Assembly: GCA_963818775.1 (NCBI GenBank)
Contig: CAWFUF010000030.1
Coordinates: 22,595-86,594 of the forward strand
Reading direction: 5' to 3'
Origin: JAMXLO01 sp963818775
GTDB lineage: Bacteria; Pseudomonadota; Alphaproteobacteria; Acetobacterales; Acetobacteraceae
DNA length: 64,000 nucleotides
Of this stretch, positions 1-7,723 are shown piece by piece (the first letter of the stretch is position 1; the number at the start of each line of letters is the position of its first letter). The position numbers and the translations under genes are program-made. The notes beneath the pieces were generated by a model, which saw nothing but the letters and a program-made list of their open reading frames with translations, searched no databases and was not told the DNA's origin.

Positions 1-2
1 TG

Positions 3-1202
3 GCGATCCGGCAGAATGAGCTGGCAGCAGAGGCAGCCGGGATCAACGCACGGCAATGGAAGATGCGCGCGCTGGTCACGTCGGGCGCGATCGCCGCTGC
101 TGCCGGGGGGCTGTATGCCTGCGTCCTGCTGGTCGTCACGCCTGATTCGGTCTTCGGTCTGCTGGTATCCGCGCAGCCAGTGGTGGTCACATTGTTCGGC
201 GGCGTGGCATCGATCTGGGGACCGGTGATCGGTGCCGCGGTGCTGGTGCCTTTGGCGGAATCGCTGAACGCGCAGCTTGGCAACGTCCTTCCCGGCATCC
301 AGGGTGTGGTGTACGGCGCCGCCATCATCGTGATCATCCTGGCGGCCCCAGATGGATTGTACTGGACCATCCGCGATCGCTGGTTTCGCCGCGCACTCCC
401 GCCACCGCCCCCTGCCCTGCCCGCTGCTGCGGTACCATCTCGCGCCTATGCCGCTATGGTCGGGTCGGACGCGCTGCTACAGGTGCAGAATCTCTCCCGC
501 TCGTTCGGCGGTCTGCGCGCAGTCAGCGAGGTGAGCTTCACCGTCGCGCGGGGCGAGATCCTCGGCATCATCGGTCCGAACGGCGCCGGCAAGACTACGC
601 TGTTCAACCTGTTGAACGGCGTGCTGCCGGCAGACGAGGGCAGCGCGACGTTGGCGGGCGAGTCGATGCTCGGCCGCAAGGTACATCAGGTGTGCCGCAT
701 GGGAGTCGGGCGTACGTTCCAGGTGGTGCGCAGCTTTCCCCGTCTGCCTTTGCTGGACAATGTGGTGGTCGGTGCGTACGGCGCCGGACTGTCGGATCGC
801 GGCGCTATGGCGGCGGCGGAACTGGCATTGCGCCACGTCGGCCTGTTGCAGTTCGCAACGCGGCAGGCTGGGCAGCTCACCAACAAGCAGTTGCGGCTGA
901 TGGAACTCGCACGCGCGCTCGCCGGTCAGCCGCGCTTGTTGCTGCTGGATGAGACGCTGGCAGGCCTCGGACGCGACGAGTGCAACGAAGTGCTCGACGT
1001 GCTGGCAAAGCTGCGCGACGAAGGCCTGACGATCGCGATCATCGAGCACACGATGCACGCGATGATGCGGCTGGCCGATCGCTTCGTGGTGCTGGACCAT
1101 GGCGCAGTGCTGGCATCCGGCCTGCCGCGCGACGTGGTCGAGGATCGCGCGGTGATCGAGGCGTATCTCGGCAAGAAGTTCTTGGCGCGACAGAATGCGT
1201 AG
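3..1202 (+). CDS. LivM-LivG fusion: branched-chain amino acid type ABC permease + ATPase (5' partial)
   Basis: The reading frame is open from the first bases of the window, so the true start lies upstream. The first ~125 codons are the C-terminal end of a LivM-type inner-membrane permease: the AAGIN...WKMRA region is at 33-80 and hydrophobic segments run to ~350. A Pro/Ala-rich linker (~395-450) leads into a LivG-type ATPase with Walker A GPNGAGKTT near 574-600, Walker B LLLLDE near 940-955 and an H-loop IIEHT near 1040. The ABC signature is LTNKQ where LSGGQ is usual. Permease and ATPase on one chain is uncommon but known for LivM-LivG. It sits directly upstream of LivF and a binding protein, so it should import amino acids or related acids. 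Confidence 0.9.
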   Translation, partial: AIRQNELAAEAAGINARQWKMRALVTSGAIAAAAGGLYACVLLVVTPDSVFGLLVSAQPVVVTLFGGVASIWGPVIGAAVLVPLAESLNAQLGNVLPGIQGVVYGAAIIVIILAAPDGLYWTIRDRWFRRALPPPPPALPAAAVPSRAYAAMVGSDALLQVQNLSRSFGGLRAVSEVSFTVARGEILGIIGPNGAGKTTLFNLLNGVLPADEGSATLAGESMLGRKVHQVCRMGVGRTFQVVRSFPRLPLLDNVVVGAYGAGLSDRGAMAAAELALRHVGLLQFATRQAGQLTNKQLRLMELARALAGQPRLLLLDETLAGLGRDECNEVLDVLAKLRDEGLTIAIIEHTMHAMMRLADRFVVLDHGAVLASGLPRDVVEDRAVIEAYLGKKFLARQNA

Positions 1203-1247
1203 GTGGGAACTGGGAATTCTGAAGATGGTGACGTTGGTGGCGGCGGT

Positions 1248-1347
1248 GCTCCCCGTCCCCTTGCGGGAGGGGGCTGGGGGGAGGGGGCTGTGCCAGTCCC
1301 ACCGGCGCCCCCTCACCCCAGCCCCCTCCCGCAAGGGGACGGGGAGC
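1248..1347. repeat. REP-like inverted repeat, perfect 32-bp arms
   Basis: Arms 1248-1279 and 1316-1347 are exact reverse complements, separated by 36 bases. The core is CCCCTTGCGGGAGGGGG. The same core recurs at 5521-5620 and, degraded, at 14684-14720, so this is a dispersed palindromic element rather than a gene-specific signal. Lying between livG and livF, it could also stabilise or terminate transcripts. Confidence 0.8.
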
Positions 1348-1402
1348 AGCCTCCTTCTCCTTCCCCTCACTCTCCTCCTTCTCATTCCCTGCGCCGCCGC
1401 CC

Positions 1403-2119
1403 ATGCTTGAGGTCCGCAACCTTTCCGTCGCGTATGGCGGCCTGCGGGCGCTGATCGACGTGTCGCTGTCGGTCGCCGAAGGACGCTTCGTCACCGTGGT
1501 TGGCCCGAACGGCGCCGGCAAATCGACCCTGTTCAAGACCATCTGCGGCATCGTGCCGCCGGTTCAGGGCGACATCTCGTTTCTTGGCCAGAACCTGCTC
1601 GCCCTACCGGCGGCGGCGCGCGCGCATCTTGGCATCGCCCACGTACCGGAGGGTCGTCAGGTGTTCCGTACGCTGACCGTCCGCGAGAACCTCGAGATGG
1701 GCGCGTACACCAAGGCCGGCCGCGCCCAGTGGCAACGCGCGCTGGAACGTATACACACGCTGTTCCCGATCCTCGCCGAACGCGCCACCCAGCTTGCCGG
1801 TACTCTGTCCGGCGGCGAGCAGCAGATGCTGGCGATCGGCCGCGGCCTCGCCTCCGCGCCACGGCTGCTGATGCTGGATGAGCCCTCGATGGGGCTGGCA
1901 CCGGCGGTCGCCGACACGATATTCGAACGCATCTCGCAAATCCACCGTGAGGACGGCGTCACCATCCTGCTGGTCGAACAGCGCGTCGCCGAGGCCCTGG
2001 AGCTGTCCGATCATGGCTATGTGCTGGAGACCGGCCACGTGGTGTTGGACGGCTCGTATGAAACGTTGCTTGCCGATGATCGGGTTCGCCGCTCCTATCT
2101 CGGCCTCACTGACGCATAA
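1403..2119 (+). CDS. livF: LivF-type ABC transporter ATP-binding protein
   Basis: A 238-residue ATPase of the branched-chain amino acid transporter family, which powers import through the LivH/LivM channel. Walker A is GPNGAGKST (~33-41), the signature is LSGGEQQM (~134-141), Walker B is LLMLDEPSMGLAP (~154-166) and the H-loop region is LLVEQ. The family-typical HVPEGRQVF is present. Length is normal. It follows the LivM-LivG fusion after a 200-nt gap holding a large inverted repeat and precedes the binding protein by 21 nt. Confidence 0.93.
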   Translation: MLEVRNLSVAYGGLRALIDVSLSVAEGRFVTVVGPNGAGKSTLFKTICGIVPPVQGDISFLGQNLLALPAAARAHLGIAHVPEGRQVFRTLTVRENLEMGAYTKAGRAQWQRALERIHTLFPILAERATQLAGTLSGGEQQMLAIGRGLASAPRLLMLDEPSMGLAPAVADTIFERISQIHREDGVTILLVEQRVAEALELSDHGYVLETGHVVLDGSYETLLADDRVRRSYLGLTDA

Positions 2120-2140
2120 GCTTGGAGGGAGAATGCCATC

Positions 2141-3388
2141 ATGACGAACGTATCCACGATCGGCCGGCGCACCGCGCTCGGCCTCGGCCTGGCGACCGGC
2201 GCCGCAGCAATCACACCACGCCGTGCCCGCGCACAGGCGAAGGAGGTACCGATCGCGATGTTGGTGCCGCTGTCCGGCCCATGGGCGCGTCAGGGCATTC
2301 TCGAACAGATGGGCGCGCGCATGGCGATCGACGACGTGAACAACGCCGGCGGCATCAAGTCACTCGGCGGTGCCAAGCTTAAGCTGCTGGAATACGACAC
2401 GCAGGACACCGCGGAGAAGGCCAAGGATGCCGCACAGCGCATGCTGGCGCAGAATCCGGACCTGGTGGGCGGTTTCGGCTGCTGGCTCTCCACCTTCACG
2501 CTCGCTGCGACCGAAGTGACCGAGCGGGCGGAGCTTCCGTGGCTGACGCTGTCCTATTCCGATGCGATCACCGGCCGCGGCTTCCACTATGTGTTTCAGT
2601 CCTCACCCACCGCGGACAAGCAGGCGCAGGATATCGTGCCAATGATCGTCGAACTGGCAACCAAGGCAAGTGGCAAGCGTCCCACCAAGGTTGGAATCCT
2701 TGGCGACAACACCGCGGCGAGCGTCAGCTACTACAAACCGCTGCATGACCACGTGCTCCAGAACGAGAAGCTCAACCTGGTGGTTGACGAGGTCTATACG
2801 CCGCCATTGACCGATGCGACCACATTGATCCAGGGCGTACGTTCGGCGCGCCCCGATTTCATGCTGCTCGAATCGAGCAACGTGCCTGACGACAAGCTGC
2901 TGGTCGACAAGTTCGCCGAGTACAACATGACCGCCAGCAAGATGCCGATGGTCGGGAGCGGTGGCCACTGGTGCGTGCCCGAATTGTTGAAGGTTGCCGG
3001 CGCCGACAACCTGGAAGGCGTGTTGGTCGGCCTTGCCAACTGGCCGGGCAAGGCGGTCGCGGATGTAGCGCAACGCTTCATCGAACGCACCAAGGAGCCG
3101 TGGTTCGGCCATGACTCGATATTCGCGTACGTGCACGTGCTGATCCTGAAGGAAGCGTTGGAACGCGCCGGCGTTGCCGACCGCCACAAGGTGGCGGAGG
3201 CGATTCGTCAGCTCAACATGACGACGGGCCCGGCGCTGTTCTTTCCCGACGGGCATCTGCAATACGACGACAAGGGCCGCCGCGTCGGCGCCAAGCTGTG
3301 CATCGTCCAGTGGCAGAAGGGCAAGCCGACTCCGGTCTATCCCGCGAACATCGCAGCGTCCGATGCGCTGTGGCCGAAGGTCTCGTGA
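2141..3388 (+). CDS. Tat-exported LivK-like ABC substrate-binding protein
   Basis: A 415-residue periplasmic binding protein of the leucine/amide-urea family (type I fold). The N-terminus carries a twin-arginine-like signal (GRRTALGLGLATGAAA) ending in an ARA-Q cleavage site. The mature protein starts with VPIAMLVPLSGPWARQG, the usual first strand of this family. The ribosome site GGAGGGAGA lies just before the ATG. It completes the transporter with the two upstream ATPase/permease genes. The substrate cannot be read from sequence; neighbours suggest an organic acid or aromatic breakdown product. Its stop overlaps the next start (GTGATGA). Confidence 0.9.
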   Translation: MTNVSTIGRRTALGLGLATGAAAITPRRARAQAKEVPIAMLVPLSGPWARQGILEQMGARMAIDDVNNAGGIKSLGGAKLKLLEYDTQDTAEKAKDAAQRMLAQNPDLVGGFGCWLSTFTLAATEVTERAELPWLTLSYSDAITGRGFHYVFQSSPTADKQAQDIVPMIVELATKASGKRPTKVGILGDNTAASVSYYKPLHDHVLQNEKLNLVVDEVYTPPLTDATTLIQGVRSARPDFMLLESSNVPDDKLLVDKFAEYNMTASKMPMVGSGGHWCVPELLKVAGADNLEGVLVGLANWPGKAVADVAQRFIERTKEPWFGHDSIFAYVHVLILKEALERAGVADRHKVAEAIRQLNMTTGPALFFPDGHLQYDDKGRRVGAKLCIVQWQKGKPTPVYPANIAASDALWPKVS

Positions 3389-4188
3389 TGACCGAACCCG
3401 CACCCTACGAGGTCTACGCGGTGCATTACGCGCACAATCCGAATGCACGGCGAGCCAACAACTTCATCGGCGGCGATCCGCACGATGGGCCGATGCCGCT
3501 CGACTACTTCGTCTGGGCGATCAAGGGGCCGGATCGTTCGTTCGTGTTCGATACCGGGTTCGACGCGCCGATGGGCGAGAAGCGGCAACGCCAGTTCGTG
3601 CGATCGCCTTCGGTCGGGCTGAAGGCCATCGGCGTCGAGCCCGGCGACGTGCGTGACGTGATCCTGTCACACATGCACTACGACCACTGCGGCAACTACG
3701 ATCTGTTCCCGCATGCCCGCTATCATGTGCAGGACATCGAGATGGCATATTGCACCGGGCGCTGCATGTGCCACGCGGGTCTCCGCGGGCCGTTCGAGGA
3801 AGAGGACGTGGTGGCGATCGTGCGCAAGCTGTTCGCAGGTCGTGTCGTGTTTCACGATGGTGTAGAGGAGTTGGCGCCAGGGCTGACCGTGCATCACGTG
3901 GGTGGTCACTCGAAAGGATTGCAGGTAGTGCGTGTATGGACGCGGCGCGGCTGGATGGTGCTCGCGTCGGATGCCAGCCACTTCTACGCCAACATGGAGG
4001 AAGGTCGCGCGTTTCCGATCATGCACAGCCACGAGGACACGCTGGCCGGCTATGCGACGATGCGTAAGCTGGCGAGCGCGTCGAACGCGATCATTCCGGG
4101 GCACGATCCGCTGGTCCTGCAACGCTATCCGGCGGCGAAACCAGAGCTCGAGGGCATCGTAGTGCGGCTGGACGTGGAGCCGAAGTGA
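3388..4188 (+). CDS. Metallo-beta-lactamase-fold hydrolase, lactonase-like
   Basis: A 266-residue protein with the dinuclear zinc motif HMHYDHCG (HxHxDH) near residue 91, a second metal His in HVGGHS, Asp in ASDASHF and a late His in PGHDP. This is the pattern of N-acyl-homoserine lactonase-like enzymes, which open lactone rings. The start at 3388 is chosen because ATG overlaps the TGA of the binding protein. In this operon a lactone hydrolase would fit ring-cleavage catabolism better than quorum quenching, but that is inference. Confidence 0.85.
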   Translation: MTEPAPYEVYAVHYAHNPNARRANNFIGGDPHDGPMPLDYFVWAIKGPDRSFVFDTGFDAPMGEKRQRQFVRSPSVGLKAIGVEPGDVRDVILSHMHYDHCGNYDLFPHARYHVQDIEMAYCTGRCMCHAGLRGPFEEEDVVAIVRKLFAGRVVFHDGVEELAPGLTVHHVGGHSKGLQVVRVWTRRGWMVLASDASHFYANMEEGRAFPIMHSHEDTLAGYATMRKLASASNAIIPGHDPLVLQRYPAAKPELEGIVVRLDVEPK

Positions 4189-4226
4189 GAGTTCATTAGT
4201 CACGACACTGACCGAAGGAGGAAACC

Positions 4227-4550
4227 ATGGCTCAGGCACCCTCGACTGAATCACGCGACCGCGTCCGCGGCACGGTTCCCAAGCTGATCGACCTCTCCGA
4301 GAAGGTGCTGTTCGGCGATGTGTGGGAACGGCCACAGCTTTCCAAGCGCGATCGCAGCCTGATCGTATGCGCGACGCTGATCGCCACATACCGGCCGGAG
4401 CAGTTGCGTGGTCATCTGCAGCGCGCGCTCGTCAACGGCGTGACCAAGGAGGAATTGTCCGAGGTGATCACACATCTCGCCTTCTATGCCGGGTGGCCGG
4501 CGGCGATGACGGCGGCAAACATCGCGCGCGAAGTCTTCGAGGCCAATTAG
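4227..4550 (+). CDS. Carboxymuconolactone decarboxylase family protein
   Basis: A 107-residue all-helical protein of the CMD/AhpD family. The segment ERPQLSKRDRSLIVCATLIA followed by LRGHLQRALVNGVTKEEL and HLAFYAGWPAAM is characteristic of PcaC-like proteins. The peroxidase-type CxxC of AhpD is missing, so a decarboxylase-like or binding role is more likely than antioxidant activity. It has a strong ribosome site (GAAGGAGGAAACC). It lies between the lactonase-like gene and a dehydrogenase, consistent with a small catabolic operon. Confidence 0.85.
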   Translation: MAQAPSTESRDRVRGTVPKLIDLSEKVLFGDVWERPQLSKRDRSLIVCATLIATYRPEQLRGHLQRALVNGVTKEELSEVITHLAFYAGWPAAMTAANIAREVFEAN

Positions 4551-4565
4551 CAGAGGGGGCGCGTC

Positions 4566-5507
4566 ATGCAGGCAGGATTCATCGGCCTTGGCACGATGGG
4601 TGCCAGCATGGCCGCCAACTTGCAGAAGGGGCTTAAGGCACGCGGCGACACGCTGGTGGTGCACGACATCCGCCGGGAGGCAGCCGCGCGTCACGTCAAG
4701 GACGGTGCGGTCTGGGTGGACTCACCGCAGGCCGTGGCAGAGCAGAGCGAGGTAATCTTCACCTCACTCCCCGGTCCGCCGGAGTTCGAGTCCGTCACCG
4801 CCGGTCTGCTTGGCGGGATCAGAAAAGGCACGGCCTATTTTGACCTGACCACCAACTCGCCCACCGTGGTGCGCAAAGCGCATGAGGCGTTCGTCGCGAA
4901 AGGCGCATTTCTGTTCGACGCTCCGGTAAGCGGCGGACCGCGTGGTGCGGCCAGCGGCAAGCTGGCGATCTGGTGCGGCGGCGATGAGGACGTGTTCGAC
5001 CAGTGGAAGCCGGTGCTCGACATGATCGGTGACGCGGCAAAATACATCGGCCCGGTCGGCGCCGGCTCGGTGGCGAAGCTGGTGCATAACTGCTTCGGCT
5101 ACATCGCGACGGCGGCCGCGGCGGAAGTGTTCAGCATGGGCGTGAAGGCCGGCATCGAGCCGTTGGCGATCTGGGAGGCTGTGCGTCAGGGCGCGATCGG
5201 CAGACGCGGCGCGTTTGACTCGCTGACCGACCAGTTCCTGCCCAACAAGTATGAGCCGCCGGCCTTCGCCCTTCGCCTCGCGCACAAGGACGTGTCGCTG
5301 GCGACCGCGCTGGGACGCGAATTGAACGTGCCCATGCGGCTGGCCAATTTGGCGCTGGCGGACCTGGCCGAGGGCTTGAACCGCGGCTGGGCCGACCGTG
5401 ACTCGCGCGCGATCATGCTGTGCCAACTGGAACGGGCCGGCGTGAAGATCGAAGTCGACCCCCAGCGGCTTACCGAGGCGTTGGAGAACAAAGCGAAGAA
5501 CGGATAG
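4566..5507 (+). CDS. 3-hydroxyisobutyrate dehydrogenase family NAD(P)-dependent oxidoreductase
   Basis: A 313-residue beta-hydroxyacid dehydrogenase. The N-terminal Rossmann motif is GFIGLGTMGASMAANL. The substrate-binding motif DAPVSGGPRGAASG is near residue 119 and the catalytic Lys region GSVAKLVHN near 169. These enzymes oxidise 3-hydroxyisobutyrate, tartronate semialdehyde or related acids. It is the last gene of the operon and is followed by a palindromic repeat. The exact substrate is not assignable. Confidence 0.87.
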   Translation: MQAGFIGLGTMGASMAANLQKGLKARGDTLVVHDIRREAAARHVKDGAVWVDSPQAVAEQSEVIFTSLPGPPEFESVTAGLLGGIRKGTAYFDLTTNSPTVVRKAHEAFVAKGAFLFDAPVSGGPRGAASGKLAIWCGGDEDVFDQWKPVLDMIGDAAKYIGPVGAGSVAKLVHNCFGYIATAAAAEVFSMGVKAGIEPLAIWEAVRQGAIGRRGAFDSLTDQFLPNKYEPPAFALRLAHKDVSLATALGRELNVPMRLANLALADLAEGLNRGWADRDSRAIMLCQLERAGVKIEVDPQRLTEALENKAKNG

Positions 5508-5520
5508 AGGCGCAAGCCCA

Positions 5521-5620
5521 GACTCCCCCTCCCCTTGCGGGAGGGGGTTGGGGGAAGGGGCCGTAGTTACTGGCGGCGCCCCCTCCCCGCGCCCCCGTCC
5601 CGCAAGGGGAGGGGGGAGTC
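5521..5620. repeat. REP-like inverted repeat, second copy
   Basis: The arms GACTCCCCCTCCCCTTGCGGG (from 5521) and the matching right arm ending in GAGTC at 5620 form a near-perfect inverted repeat sharing the CCCCTTGCGGGAGGGGG core with 1248-1347. It lies between two convergent genes, where it could act as a bidirectional terminator. Confidence 0.75.
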
Positions 5621-5649
5621 AGAATGCTCCCTGCTCACTGTCTTGCTTC

Positions 5650-6876
5650 CTACGTTACGCTCCGCCGCTGGTGAAAGCTCGCGTCGCGCCAGACTTCGTC
5701 GCGCATCACATCGTGCAGCACGGCCACCGCGTCCCACACATCGACATACCGCACGTAAAGTGGTGCGAGGCCGAATCGCAGTACGTCCGGTGCACGGAAA
5801 TCGCCGATGACGCCACGTTCGATCAACGCCTGCATGATCGCGTAGCCGTCTGAATGTGCGAACGCCACCTGACTGCCGCGCGCGGCGGGCTCGCGCGGTG
5901 TCAGCAGTCTAAATCCGGCTTCCCGCTCCATCAGAGCGATGAACATCTCGGCCAACCGCAGTGACTTCGCGCGCACCAGCTGCATCGGCGCCTCCAGCGC
6001 GACATCGATCCCCATCTCCAACGCGGCAAGCGACAGTATTGGGGGCGTTCCAACCACCGCGCGGGCAATACCGCTTGCCGGTCGATAACCGCTCTCGAAC
6101 GCGAACGGCTCGGCATGACCCAGCCAACCGGTCAGCGGCAGTCGCAGATCGGCCTGCAGGCGCTTTGCGACGTGCAGGAAAGCCGGCGCGCCGGGCCCGC
6201 CGTTGGTGTATTTATAACCACACCCCACCGCGAAATCGACGTCATCTACCGACAGTTGCAGCGGTACCGCGCCGACCGAATGCGACAGGTCCCATAGCAC
6301 GAGCGCACCGGCCGCGTGTGCGGCACGCGTCAAGGCCGCCATGTCATGCATTGCGCCGCTGCGGTAGTTGACGTGCGTCAGCATCAGCACCGCGGTCTGC
6401 TCGTCGATTGCCGCGGCCACATCGGAAACCGCACGCACCTCATGACCGTCTTGCAGCAGCGCGGCCAGACCTTGCGCCACATAGAGATCGCTCGGGAAAT
6501 TGCTATCCTCGGTCAGGATGACCTTGCGACCTGGCCGCTGATACAGTGCGGAGGCCAACAGCTTGAACAGGTTCACCGAGGTGGAATCCGTCACCACCGT
6601 CGTACCCCGCGTGGCGCCGATCAATTGGCCGATCTTCTCGCCGATGCGGAACTGCAGGTCGATCCAGCCGTGCTCCGTCCAACTTCGGATCAGCGACTGT
6701 CCCCATTCCTGCTCCAGCACCTCTGCCAGACGCGCCTTCGTCGCCTTGGGCAGCGGACCGAGCGAATTGCCGTCAAGATAGATCACGCCGTCCGGCAGCA
6801 CGAACCGTTCGCGAAACGCCGCCAGTTCGTCGTCGCGATCCAGCGCCGCCGCGTCCTCGCGCGTCGGTTCAGTCAT
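5650..6876 (-). CDS. kynU: Kynureninase
   Basis: A 408-residue PLP enzyme that cleaves kynurenine to anthranilate and alanine. The PLP-lysine motif GCGYKYTNGGPGAPAF, the phosphate-binding STSVNLFKLL and DLSHSVGAVP all match the kynureninase branch of fold-type I enzymes. The start at 6876 (MTEPTRED) is preferred because it overlaps the TGA of the upstream SDR gene. Tryptophan dioxygenase and kynurenine formamidase are not in the window. Cytosolic. Confidence 0.92.
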   Translation of the reverse strand: MTEPTREDAAALDRDDELAAFRERFVLPDGVIYLDGNSLGPLPKATKARLAEVLEQEWGQSLIRSWTEHGWIDLQFRIGEKIGQLIGATRGTTVVTDSTSVNLFKLLASALYQRPGRKVILTEDSNFPSDLYVAQGLAALLQDGHEVRAVSDVAAAIDEQTAVLMLTHVNYRSGAMHDMAALTRAAHAAGALVLWDLSHSVGAVPLQLSVDDVDFAVGCGYKYTNGGPGAPAFLHVAKRLQADLRLPLTGWLGHAEPFAFESGYRPASGIARAVVGTPPILSLAALEMGIDVALEAPMQLVRAKSLRLAEMFIALMEREAGFRLLTPREPAARGSQVAFAHSDGYAIMQALIERGVIGDFRAPDVLRFGLAPLYVRYVDVWDAVAVLHDVMRDEVWRDASFHQRRSVT

Positions 6877-7654
6877 CCTTTTGCAGCACGACGCCTGCCA
6901 TCGTGCCGCCGTCCACCACCAGCGTGTGGCCGGTAACGAAACTACCGGCGGGCGAGGCAAGGAACACCGCAGCACCAGCGATTTCATCTGGTTCGCCGAT
7001 GCGCTGTAGCGGGTTGTCGCGCGTCGTCTTGCGATAGCGCACCGGGTCTTCCCACAGTGCGCGCGCGAAGTCAGTACGAACCAGCCCTGGCGCGATGCAG
7101 TTTGCGCGCACGTTCCTGGGTCCCCACTCGACCGCGATGTTGCGCGTCAACTGCATGTCGGCCGCTTTGGAGATCCCATACAGCCCAAGCGACGCCGTGC
7201 CGCGGAGGCCGCCGATCGAGGAGATGACGATGAACGATCCGCCACCGCGCTCCGCCATCTGCGGGCACACCATGTTCGCCAGCCAGAAGTTGCTGCGCAC
7301 ATTGGCTCCCATGACGCGTTCATACACTTCGTCCGAAGCGCCGGCGGCCGGTCCGAGATAGGGATTGACCGCGGCGTTGCTCACCATGATGTCGATGCCG
7401 CCCCACAGTGCGGTGGTCTGGTCGACCAGCTTCTGCAGTTCCTCCTTGCGCGCGATGTGGCACGGAATCACCGCGGCCTCGCCGCCCCGCTCGCGAATGC
7501 CGGTAGCCACCGCCTCGCACACATCGGCCTTGCGGCTGGACACCACCACCTTCGCGCCGTGTTCCGCCATGCGTTCCACGATGGCGCGGCCGATCCCCTT
7601 GCTGGAGCCGGTGACAACGGCGACCTTGCCGGTCAGATCGAACAGCGGCGACAT
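6869..7654 (-). CDS. SDR family oxidoreductase
   Basis: A 261-residue classical short-chain dehydrogenase. It has the cofactor motif TGSSKGIG near residue 14, NAAVN in the NNAG position, the active-site serine in ISSIGG, YGISK (YxxxK) and the C-terminal VVDGGTMAG. The start at 7654 (MSPLFDLTGK) follows an AAAGGA ribosome site. It overlaps kynU by 8 nt, so the two are co-translated. Its substrate is unknown. It diverges from the acyl-CoA synthetase gene across a 69-nt gap that must hold both promoters. Confidence 0.9.
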   Translation of the reverse strand: MSPLFDLTGKVAVVTGSSKGIGRAIVERMAEHGAKVVVSSRKADVCEAVATGIRERGGEAAVIPCHIARKEELQKLVDQTTALWGGIDIMVSNAAVNPYLGPAAGASDEVYERVMGANVRSNFWLANMVCPQMAERGGGSFIVISSIGGLRGTASLGLYGISKAADMQLTRNIAVEWGPRNVRANCIAPGLVRTDFARALWEDPVRYRKTTRDNPLQRIGEPDEIAGAAVFLASPAGSFVTGHTLVVDGGTMAGVVLQKDD

Positions 7655-7723
7655 CCTGGTGTCCTTTGCTGGAAGGCTACCGATCAGTATGCTCGCCATT
7701 TGGAAACGTCAATCGAGCCCGCC

